Below, piece after piece: positions 24,355 through 33,266 of a DNA stretch of 64,000 bases. Numbering within the stretch: position 1 is the stretch's first letter; every line of letters starts with the position of its first letter. The position numbers and the translations under genes were made by a program. This DNA is from Chaetoceros tenuissimus (Eukaryota > Bacillariophyta > Thalassiosirophyceae > Chaetocerotales > Chaetocerotaceae): NCBI GenBank assembly GCA_021927905.1, contig BLLK01000062.1, positions 1-64,000 on the forward strand. Direction: 5' to 3'. Under the pieces are notes generated by a model. It was not told where the DNA came from. It saw nothing but the letters and a program-made list of their open reading frames with translations, and ran no database searches.

Positions 24355-25527
24355 ATGAGTGATTCTAATGCAAATACACCAATCAAAATGTGGCCAGCCC
24401 TTGATTACGCAGACTTCGTAACTATCAAGCTTCAGCAAGATTTTGCTGATGGTTCCTATCGTAAAGAGAGTTTGCCAACCTTTGATGGAGAAGGTGGAAG
24501 CACTGGAAACGCGGAAGCCTTTCTCTATGTACGTGAGCGCTTTATCTCCGCAGCCAGCAACCGCAAGCTAAACTTTGATGACCTAGAAAAGTTCGAGAAC
24601 TTTGAGGATGTGCTTAAAGGGGTAGCGCAACACTACTGGACTGATACTGTTTCCACCCATGCAGATGTAGTGGCAGCAGCAAATGCAGACAAGTTTCAAG
24701 TTGCAGTGAACCTTATGATGATTAGGTTCTGCGGAGGGCGTTCTGGAGGAGATGCTCTTCTAGAGTACCTGCGTTCTGATAAAGTGAGAAAGGAAAAGAG
24801 CAAGAGTGTTGCGGAGCATGTAGGGAGATTCTGTACTCTTGTAGGATATGCCAAGGAACTCTTGAGAATCGTAGCGCCAAGACCTGATGATAACCTTGAG
24901 AAGAAGCTTGTTTTTGATTCCTTCCCATATCAATGGAAGTTGAATTTCACCAATTCAGGAGCTGTGTATCATGAAAAGTCTATCAATGAGATTAGTGAGT
25001 ACATGGAACGCCAGAAGAGTACTGCAGATGCTGATACTTCCAAGAAACGTGCTCGTCATCAAGATCTGAAGAATCAGAAGTTCAAGCAGCGTAAGAAAGG
25101 AAACAGACGCGGTCAGACTGGTGGCTTCAGAAACCAGTGTACCAGACATGAGCCTCCGCATAATAATCATGAATGGGAGGACTGCATTCTTAATCCAAGA
25201 AGTGCCAATTTCCGTGGTGATACTGGTAGCAGAGGCCGTGGCAATGGTTATGGCGGCAGAGGCCGTGGTAACGGTGGAGGAAGAGGTCATCATAACCACT
25301 CCAACCACAACAATAATGGAGGACAGTCCTATAACTCTGGTAACAATCAAGGACATGGTCAGAATCAGAACTACAATTATCAAGGAACTCAAAATAATAA
25401 CAATGCTAATACTCGTAGCAATCCAGAAAACGGTTCAAACCAGCAGGGTTCGAATGGCAGTAATGAACAACACTTCCTCATGGACAATAACAACGTCTGG
25501 GGAGCACATCATGGTGCGTTCAATTAA
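24355..25527 (+). CDS. gag of the Ty3/gypsy element
   Basis: A 390-residue frame beginning 19 bases after the left LTR. The first 220 residues look like a capsid-type gag domain. A basic stretch and a Cys/His cluster (about residues 262-280) follow, then a long Gly/Asn/Arg-rich tail suited to nucleic-acid binding. Confidence 0.85.
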   Translation: MSDSNANTPIKMWPALDYADFVTIKLQQDFADGSYRKESLPTFDGEGGSTGNAEAFLYVRERFISAASNRKLNFDDLEKFENFEDVLKGVAQHYWTDTVSTHADVVAAANADKFQVAVNLMMIRFCGGRSGGDALLEYLRSDKVRKEKSKSVAEHVGRFCTLVGYAKELLRIVAPRPDDNLEKKLVFDSFPYQWKLNFTNSGAVYHEKSINEISEYMERQKSTADADTSKKRARHQDLKNQKFKQRKKGNRRGQTGGFRNQCTRHEPPHNNHEWEDCILNPRSANFRGDTGSRGRGNGYGGRGRGNGGGRGHHNHSNHNNNGGQSYNSGNNQGHGQNQNYNYQGTQNNNNANTRSNPENGSNQQGSNGSNEQHFLMDNNNVWGAHHGAFN

Positions 25528-25710
25528 GGTCCACGATTAAATAGGCTTAAGGCCGCTTCGTGAGGACTTGTTGGAAACGAAAATTTCCACATCTGGATAT
25601 TCAATATCACAAGTACTCACGAAGTGAGCCATTTTATGTAATTTCAATTTGTCTCATCCAATTTTTTCTTTATTTTCTTTATTAACTAATCAACAGGAGT
25701 TGTATCCATC

Positions 25711-28700
25711 ATGAATTCACCTTTGGAACTTGGAGAATGCTTCTGGGAACAAGAAGCAAAACAACAGTTCTGGAAGACTCCTCAAGAGGAGGAAGAAATC
25801 CTATGGGAAGAATACTTTGCAACTTCAATTCCAATGGATGTCTATGACTTTATTTCCTCTCCACCCGTTGAAGTGGAAGCTAGTCTCAGTGTGCAAGCCG
25901 ACCAAATGAAAAAGGATCCATTAACTGCTCCAGTCTCATTATTGCAACCTCGCACTATTAATGGGCATCGCGATACGAAGTTATGTAGAACTCTATTTGA
26001 TTCCGGTGGAACTTGTGACATCATTCATCGACGTGCCTTACCGAAGAATTGTCCAGTTTATGATTTAACAGAGGCATCTCCGTCTATTGGCATAGGTGGC
26101 ACTGTCTACTTCAAACAATATGTAATTCTAGAAAATAGCGTATTGCCCGAGTTTGGAAGAAAGCATAATATTGAAAAGATCTTTGCGCTTGTACATGATG
26201 GAGTGTGTCCTCATGATATCATCTTGGGTCAAAGAACTTTGGCAGCAATGGGCTTAGTACTGAACTACCAGGACCAAACAATGTCTTGGATGGACATCAC
26301 CGTTTCCATGAAATCTCGTCGTCATTGGAATAACCGTACGAATGTGCAGCTAGCCTTCACTGAATATGGATATGATGATGAAATGGAGGAGCAAGATGAA
26401 TCTTTTATTCTGGAGTCTAAGTATGACAAAGTTTCAGGAAAAGAAGTAGCAGATGCTCAGCAGCACTTGTCAGAAGAACAGAGGAAAGATCTACATCGTG
26501 TACTGGACGAGTTCACTACGCTATTTGATGGTCAACTAAAAGTATATCCTGATAGCAAGGTTCATCTTCATCTCAAGCCTGATGCTCAGCCTCGTCAGAG
26601 TCGCCCTTACAAGGTTCCTTATGCACACGAAAAAGTTTTCAAGGAAGAACTTGATCGTTTGGTGCAGCAAGGTGTTCTTTCTCCCGCTAACCGATCCATC
26701 TGGACTGCTCCAACTTTCATTATTCCAAAGAAGGACGGTCGGGTACGCTGGGTAAGCGATTTCCGGTATCTAAATAAGAATTTGCAACGAAAACAGTATG
26801 AGCTACCAAGAATTAAAGATATTCTCGAAAGGAGAAAAGGGTACAAATTTTTTACCAAGCTTGATATTTCGATGCAATATTACACCTTCGAGTTGGATGA
26901 GGAAAGCAAAAACTTATGCACAATCACTACTCCATTTGGTATGTATAAGTATAACAGACTGCCAATGGGGATTCTGGAATCTCCAGACATTGCTCAAGAG
27001 ATAATGGAAAATGTGCTACGTGATGAGGACTGTGAAATCTACATCGATGATATTGGTATCTTCTCCGATGATTGGAACGAACATGTTGGTAAGATTCAGC
27101 GTATACTTAAAAAGCTGCAGGATCACGGATTCACTATGAATCCACTCAAGTGTGAATGGGCCGTACAAGAAACTGATTGGCTCGGACATTGGTTAACTCC
27201 AAGTGGACTAAAACCTTGGTCCAAGAAGATCAAACCGCTTTTGGCCATGCAACCTCCTAAAAATGTGAAGCAAGTACGCAGTTTCATAGGGGCTGTAAAT
27301 TTTTATAAAGATATGTGGCAACGTAGAGCTCATTTGCAGAAGCCGCTAACAGATCTTTTAAAGACAAACAACTTCCACTGGGGCACAGAACAGCAGCAAG
27401 CGTTTGAGCAAATTAAAGCAACAATGGCGAAAGACGTTCTTCTTTTTTATCCTGATCATAACCAACCTTTTTTTATCTATACCGACAGCTCGGACTATCA
27501 GTTGGGAGCTACACTGGCTCAGCATGATGCTGATGGAAATCTTCGACCAGTGGCCTTCTTTTCAAAGAAGCTTAATGCAGCTCAACGAAATTATCCTACT
27601 GGTGAAAAGGAATTTTTGTCGATCTTCGAGACATTAAAAACTTACCGTACTATGCTTCTAGGTGCTCAAATCCACATTTACACTGATCATAAAAATCTTA
27701 CATACAAGAATATCTCATCCCAACGAATGCTACGCTGGAGAATGTACATAGAGGAATTCGGACCTCAATTACATTTTATTCCGGGCGAAGTCAATACTTG
27801 TGCAGATTATTTCTCACGTATGGAAGTTGACAATAAGATTCTTGAGGAGAAGAGTAATGGTCCTAGTACAAAAAGAAACTTGGAAGAATCTTTCTTTCAG
27901 GATTTAATTTTTGATGATCTTCGGTTAGCAGAATGTTTTGCAAATTTACCTTTGTCTGAAATGTTTATTAATGTCGCTGAAAACGCTATTTTTCCTTTGG
28001 ATTACAACAGAATAGCCTTAGCACAACAACAGGATATGCAATTAGCGCAACTAAGACAGAGAAGCCCAGCTGATTACTCTTTACGACAGATGAATCCTCA
28101 AGTGCAACTCGTGATGTACAAAGATAGGATATTTGTACCAACGCAGTATTCAGTACGTATCTTGCGGTGGTATCATAATGCTCTTAATCATTGCGGTGAA
28201 GAAAAATTGAAGAAAACCTTCAACGAAAACTTCTTTAGTCCCAGAGCTACAGAAACCATTAAGGAGATTTGTTCTAAATGCGAAATATGTCAAGTAAACA
28301 AGACAGCTAGTGTTCAATATGGACATTTACCTCCAAGAACAGTTACTATGAATCCTTGGCATACGGTAGCAGTAGATCTAATTGGACCATGGAAATTCAA
28401 AGTGCAAGGAGTAACAGTGGAATTTCATGCCTTGACAATGGTGGATCAAGATACTAACCTTGTCGAAGCAGTACGTATTCAAAACAAACATGCAAATCAT
28501 ATAGCAACGTTGTTTGAAAATAATTGGCTTTCAAGGTATCCTAGACCGGTTAAGTGCATTCATGATCAAGGAGGTGAATTTACAGGATCAGAGTTTCAGG
28601 AGATGTTGAATAGGTTTAATATCAGACCAGCACAAATCACTACCAGAAATCCACAGGGTAATAGTATTTGTGAACGAATGCATCAAACAATGCTCAATCA

Positions 28701-29151
28701 AATTCGATCTTTACTTCGTCAGCATCCACCACAGACAGTAGCAGAAGCAACTCAAGCAATAGATACTTTACTTGCCAATACTGTTTATGCATTGAGAACT
28801 GCGGTACATTCGACGATGAATGCATCTCCAGGAGCATTAGCGTTTCAAAGGAATATGATTTTGAATTTACCTTTCATTGTTGATTTGAATAATCTCAGAG
28901 CTAGGAGGCAAGAAATAGTTGATAGAAGCAATCAAAGAGAAAATGATAACCGAATTGATTATAATTATCAAGTTGGAAATTGGGTATTGGTAATTGCAGA
29001 TTCATATCGAACTACAAGCAAATTGGATATAAGATTTGAGGGTCCGTTTCAAATAACGCAAGTTCATGTTAATGGAAATGTTACCATTCGTCGCAGACCA
29101 GGCATTTTGGAAAGGGTGAACATCCGTAGAATAAGACCATATCGTAGATAG
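25711..29151 (+). CDS. pol of the Ty3/gypsy element
   Basis: A 1,146-residue frame with, in order, an aspartic protease-like region, reverse transcriptase (YIDDIGIFSDD block), RNase H and integrase (HHCC zinc finger, then the DDE core). No chromodomain was recognised. It starts at its own ATG after a spacer of about 180 bp from gag; how it is expressed is not shown by the sequence. Confidence 0.92.
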   Translation: MNSPLELGECFWEQEAKQQFWKTPQEEEEILWEEYFATSIPMDVYDFISSPPVEVEASLSVQADQMKKDPLTAPVSLLQPRTINGHRDTKLCRTLFDSGGTCDIIHRRALPKNCPVYDLTEASPSIGIGGTVYFKQYVILENSVLPEFGRKHNIEKIFALVHDGVCPHDIILGQRTLAAMGLVLNYQDQTMSWMDITVSMKSRRHWNNRTNVQLAFTEYGYDDEMEEQDESFILESKYDKVSGKEVADAQQHLSEEQRKDLHRVLDEFTTLFDGQLKVYPDSKVHLHLKPDAQPRQSRPYKVPYAHEKVFKEELDRLVQQGVLSPANRSIWTAPTFIIPKKDGRVRWVSDFRYLNKNLQRKQYELPRIKDILERRKGYKFFTKLDISMQYYTFELDEESKNLCTITTPFGMYKYNRLPMGILESPDIAQEIMENVLRDEDCEIYIDDIGIFSDDWNEHVGKIQRILKKLQDHGFTMNPLKCEWAVQETDWLGHWLTPSGLKPWSKKIKPLLAMQPPKNVKQVRSFIGAVNFYKDMWQRRAHLQKPLTDLLKTNNFHWGTEQQQAFEQIKATMAKDVLLFYPDHNQPFFIYTDSSDYQLGATLAQHDADGNLRPVAFFSKKLNAAQRNYPTGEKEFLSIFETLKTYRTMLLGAQIHIYTDHKNLTYKNISSQRMLRWRMYIEEFGPQLHFIPGEVNTCADYFSRMEVDNKILEEKSNGPSTKRNLEESFFQDLIFDDLRLAECFANLPLSEMFINVAENAIFPLDYNRIALAQQQDMQLAQLRQRSPADYSLRQMNPQVQLVMYKDRIFVPTQYSVRILRWYHNALNHCGEEKLKKTFNENFFSPRATETIKEICSKCEICQVNKTASVQYGHLPPRTVTMNPWHTVAVDLIGPWKFKVQGVTVEFHALTMVDQDTNLVEAVRIQNKHANHIATLFENNWLSRYPRPVKCIHDQGGEFTGSEFQEMLNRFNIRPAQITTRNPQGNSICERMHQTMLNQIRSLLRQHPPQTVAEATQAIDTLLANTVYALRTAVHSTMNASPGALAFQRNMILNLPFIVDLNNLRARRQEIVDRSNQRENDNRIDYNYQVGNWVLVIADSYRTTSKLDIRFEGPFQITQVHVNGNVTIRRRPGILERVNIRRIRPYRR

Positions 29152-29190
29152 TGATGACTGCCCAGCATTGGTCAGTCATGAGGAGAAGAG

Positions 29191-29406
29191 TGCTACAGAT
29201 GGTAGCTAACGGTTAGGATAACGCATCCTGACCTGACATGGATTATGTTTAGCATTGGCAGAATTCTTTGGTTCTATTCTTCTTCCGTTACGTCATCAGA
29301 ATTCTGATAAGAATTCTGTCTCTTTTATATTCGGAACAAACATTCTTTTAGGTAGCGATTAGTAACATAATTCCCATCTAATTACTTTGAATCCTTCGTT
29401 GTATCA
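29191..29406 (+). repeat. Right LTR (216 bp)
   Basis: Identical by eye to the left LTR at 24120-24335, and followed directly by the target duplication AGGTT. Confidence 0.95.
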
Positions 29407-29437
29407 AGGTTATGCATCCTAGTACCTTTTCTTACAG

Positions 29438-29503
29438 TTTTGTGGGAATGAATAGGGGGGAGAGATTTTCATGTAGCTCCCCCGGTGAGGTTAATGTGTA
29501 TCC
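29438..29503 (-). repeat. Right arm of the inverted repeat flanking the repeat island
   Basis: Reverse complement of 22224-22298 with short gaps. If the retrotransposon and one target copy are removed, the two arms are about 2.0 kb apart. This fits an older TIR-bearing or foldback element into which the retrotransposon landed. Confidence 0.75.
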
Positions 29504-30318
29504 TTTTTTTCTAACGAAAGACCTTTCTAGCCATTTTAAGAGACATGACCAATGTAGCTAGTTAGATCTGCCATTATTATCTCATCATCTTTTGTCTCTC
29601 TTCTGTGTGCTGCACTCTTTTTTATCCTTCTGTTTCAAATAAAAGAGGATGGAAAATTAACAATATGCGCATGGTAACTTTATTCATCAATCTATATGTT
29701 ATACTTTCTCATTGAATGACTTTTTTGGATTTATTCACTAGTCAACCTGTTTGTTTTATCATTAACACCGGAGGTCATTGTTCTCTCGGACGGAAAAAAT
29801 GAAATGACTTTATTGAGGCACATTGTATCAAAGCGATAGCTTTATCATCATTTTCGCATTGAACGGGAAAGGTCTTTCTTATTTCCAGTATTTTGAAGAT
29901 ACCATACAATGACTAAAGATTCTTCTGCTGCCTATTAGGAGTCTAATGATGTTCTGACTTAGTAGCCCATTTTGGATACTTCGTATTAAAAACTACGTAC
30001 GACATCCATCAATCTTTAACCGTACTCTACTGGTCTGGAGAAGCTTCATATTCTTTTATTACATCACATTATGAGTATGTACAGTATGTTACTTCTCTAG
30101 CTAGAACACCTGTTTTTTAAAATGATCAAAGCCCATTTATTTTAAGAATTTTTTCATAAAAATTGATATGAAGATTATTCTGCTAAAAACCTAATCCACT
30201 GTTTATTACAAAAACGGATCCAAAGCCAAGTGATACTGAAAGAAAACTATTCACATGACTCACGACTCTGCTTCAATTTTAATTTCCTAATAGCTAGCTA
30301 GCGGGAACATGCATGAAA
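29504..30318. other. Intergenic, 0.8 kb
   Basis: AT-rich; no gene or repeat recognised. Confidence 0.5.
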
Positions 30319-31017
30319 CTACACAACTTTAAATCCACTGGCGATGAAGCACGCAAACCCCATAGGTGCAATGAAAAGAGCCTGTGGAAACCAAAGAATT
30401 GCCCCCAGTGCTGCAGAGACTTTTGGACTTACTTCAGGCACTTTAAGAAGAATCAAGTTCAAGATTCCAATAATCAAAAACAATGGTCCATACCAAAGAA
30501 GTAGAAGAATATCCAATAGATTTACCGATGAAAATTCAAATCTTTTGATCTTGTCTCGCGCGTTATTGATTGAGTTTCCAGTTGTTTTTCCCCATTGTAA
30601 TGCCCAGCACAAACAATAAACAGAATGAGCCATAGCAGTTGATTCGATCTTCTCACCAAGAGTCTTTAGTGCTTCTTCTACTTCCTCCCCTCTTCCAGAG
30701 TTCAATGCAAAGGTTTTGCTGAATGTCACATATGGATTGGATGGATCTTGCTCAGCGTCCATTGAGAGTCCAGCCATACGCGCAAGTTGTCCATGGAGGC
30801 CCGTGCAATATGGACAAGAGGAAAGCGAGTTGTTCATGGTTACCATTACAGTTTCAACATCTTTCGGTTTGATAGTGCGACCTGGAATAATGTATGCACT
30901 GAAATATCCTGGCAACATTGCAAGGAAACGTGTGTGGTTTTGCACATAAGTTTCCCATGTATAAACAACTTTATCAGGCTTGCAAACCAAAGGTGTCTCT
31001 TCTGTATTTGAAGACAT
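30319..31017 (-). CDS. AhpD/carboxymuconolactone decarboxylase-like protein with membrane tail
   Basis: The first in-frame ATG (MSSNTEETPL) gives 232 residues; the frame extends a little further upstream but without an ATG. Residues 68-75 read CPYCTGLH, the CxxC...H active site of the AhpD-like alkylhydroperoxidase fold, where the two cysteines form a redox pair. Family members are usually soluble. Here hydrophobic segments follow at about 165-190 and 200-228, so the protein is probably membrane-bound. The peroxidase role is inferred from the motif only. Confidence 0.7.
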   Translation of the reverse strand: MSSNTEETPLVCKPDKVVYTWETYVQNHTRFLAMLPGYFSAYIIPGRTIKPKDVETVMVTMNNSLSSCPYCTGLHGQLARMAGLSMDAEQDPSNPYVTFSKTFALNSGRGEEVEEALKTLGEKIESTAMAHSVYCLCWALQWGKTTGNSINNARDKIKRFEFSSVNLLDILLLLWYGPLFLIIGILNLILLKVPEVSPKVSAALGAILWFPQALFIAPMGFACFIASGFKVV

Positions 31018-31328
31018 GCTCGTATATCTTATATTGTGATATGAATGATGAAAGTACAATCCACAATCTTTTCACTATGATGTGTTGATGATATCCATTG
31101 AGAAGCGAGGCAAGGAAAGGAGAGTGTGTGTACGTACTAGCTCATAATAATAGCTACGTATTGTGGACGAAAGTGCAAAAGTCAATGCTTGGTCAGGTTG
31201 GTACACTGTTGAAGAACAGACGCCTGCGGCTTTTTTCCGCTAAATCAAATTTTATTTCTAATTCATTGATGAAGAATATGTTGACTAATATGAACTAGTG
31301 AAAGCTAAATTTGAATTTCGTAATAGTC
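31018..31328. other. Intergenic, 0.3 kb
   Basis: Upstream region of the AhpD-like gene and downstream region of SBDS. Nothing further seen. Confidence 0.5.
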
Positions 31329-32717
31329 TTATGTGAAAAAAGCATCTTCATCAAACATTTTGAACTCATTTTCATCAATAGGCTGGAGTCCTTTCATTTT
31401 CAGCTTTTGATTGTATCGATGCCAGTCACTCCTAAAATGTGCTCTATATTCTGCTGGAGTAAATGACCCTCCGCAAGTGTTACAGCTCTTTTTAGATCCA
31501 TCTCCTGAAACATGAACAGCTTGTGCTGTCGATGGATTGTCATCATTATTCTCTTTTGCAAGTCTCTGTTCACGTTCCTCTCGGCGTTTCTTCTCAGTAT
31601 CTATCCTTTCTTGTCGCATAGCTGCTTCTTCCTTTTCGCGTCGCTTTGCTTTTTTACTTTTCTTTTGTGCTTTTTTGTTTTTCTTTCGTTGACTTACTTG
31701 TCCTCCAGCGTAATCATCATCGTCGCTGTCATTCAGATAAGGATTTGTTGGATTCAAATTCATTGATTCTAGTTCCATATCTAACTCTGCTACTTCAGCA
31801 GCAAGATCATCATCAATATCCACCGAGTCATGACTATTTTGATTTTGTTGTAGCGCTGTATTTCTTTCAAGTTCAAGAGCGACATCTACATCTCCTTCTC
31901 TTGTAACAGTCTGCCGAACAATTTCAAGATTCGCTCCAATTTTCTTTGCTAAAGAATCTACAACTCGATATTTACTGGGGTCGATGAAGAATTGAACCCT
32001 TTCCTTATGCTGGCTGGGCTGGATTGATGCCAACGCTTCTTCTTTCAATGCAGTCACCAACTCTCCAACTAAACTATTATCTGAAACAACAATTGCAAGT
32101 TCCATTTTTGCGCGCTGAATATCCAAAACTCCTTTCTCCTGGATAGCTTTGACACAATCTAGAAATTGCTGCTTTACACTTCGCGCTGATGTTGGTTGAA
32201 CTGAAAATTCAGCTTTCTATTTGATGTATGAGTGAATATGAATAAGGAAATTACACATTGATATCAAAATTTTATGTAACCTACTAGGCAAACTCACCTT
32301 CATAGCATCTCGAATTTGTGTATTAGTGTAAGGACGATCTGTTTGTGAGTTGACACATTTCGTAGCAACCATATTAGCAACTTCCCTGGCAGTATTCTCC
32401 AGTGTAGCACTACGTTCCATATCACTAACTTGAATCTGTCCCTTGTCTAAAATAATCCTACAACATTTTTCTTGATCATTAGTATCAAAAGCCAGCTTCA
32501 GATCTTTAGAAGGAGCAAACAATCCTTTTGAAACATTTGTGAATACTCGATCTGTTTGAAGAACTTCTGAGAGATCAGTCTCGATACCCTGTCTATAGTT
32601 CAGAATCTTATTTCTATAACATGCCACCTCGAAGCGCTTTCCATGTCTATTCATACGGACAACCGCTACATTGGTCAGTCTGACTTGGTTCACTGGTTGT
32701 GTGATTTGCCTCGACAT
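31329..32717 (-). CDS. SBDS: Ribosome maturation protein SBDS with C-terminal zinc finger
   Basis: Exons 32717-32298 and 32216-31329 (81-bp intron, phase 0) give 435 residues. SBDS works with the GTPase EFL1 to remove eIF6 from new 60S ribosomal subunits. The N-terminal domain holds the family sequence (VRMNRHGKRFEVACYRNKI, GLFAPSKDL), followed by the helical domain (TNTQIRDAM across the intron, SVKQQFLDCVKAIQE) and the third domain. Human and yeast SBDS end near 250 residues. This one adds an acidic linker, a Lys/Arg-rich coil and a finger CNTCGGSF...HFRSDWH (about residues 385-410) of the U1/Rei1-like type. Plants have comparable extended forms. Confidence 0.93.
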
Positions 32718-33266
32718 TGCAAAAAGTTTTGCTGTGCTTTGTGTATTAATGTCTGCTTTCTAGGCTAATTTATAAAATCGAGATAAGGGAGGAAGAAAGT
32801 TACACTCCTTGGAAGATGAAAGAACTTCTTATTTATTCATTTGAGTACTTGAAATAGTTGCGTACTTAGAGTGTGTAGATAGAGAGAACATCGTAGAAAT
32901 GAATGGCCGCGGAAATATTTACCTTTTTCGTCTGTCTGCAAATTCAACCGAAAAGCTGCTCTCACGATTGTCTCATATTATTTACTATTTTATACGTTTT
33001 TACTCGCCAATTTGCCAACGGTTGGGATAACATCAAACAATATTATGGATTAGTGTTTTCGATTTGTAATTTCACTTTCTAAAGTTTCTTTTGAAGTCAC
33101 AAGGGTTTGTTTACTGAGAATTTAAACTCATACAGCTTTTTACATTAGATAGACGTTTACATTTAGCAAGGTGTAAGGTTCAGAAAGTTTTTTTTCATAG
33201 CTACACACCAACAAAGCACCAACTTCCGAGGCAACAAAGAAGAATATCCAGCTTTAGCTTCTTCAA
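32718..33266. other. Divergent promoter region between SBDS and the TRP-like channel
   Basis: 549 bp, AT-rich. No gene seen; both neighbours are transcribed away from it. Confidence 0.5.

Larger units (their letters stand above)
24120..29406 (+). mobile_element. Ty3/gypsy LTR retrotransposon, looks whole and young
   Basis: A 5,287-bp element with 216-bp LTRs at both ends (24120-24335 and 29191-29406), each starting TG and ending CA and identical by eye. It is flanked by the 5-bp target duplication AGGTT (24115-24119 and 29407-29411). A purine-rich tract just before the right LTR fits a polypurine tract. Parts in order: gag frame, spacer with a hairpin-forming inverted repeat (25551-25570 with 25610-25630), then a pol frame with protease, reverse transcriptase, RNase H and integrase. 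Integrase after RNase H places it in Ty3/gypsy. Identical LTRs imply a recent insertion. Confidence 0.95.
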
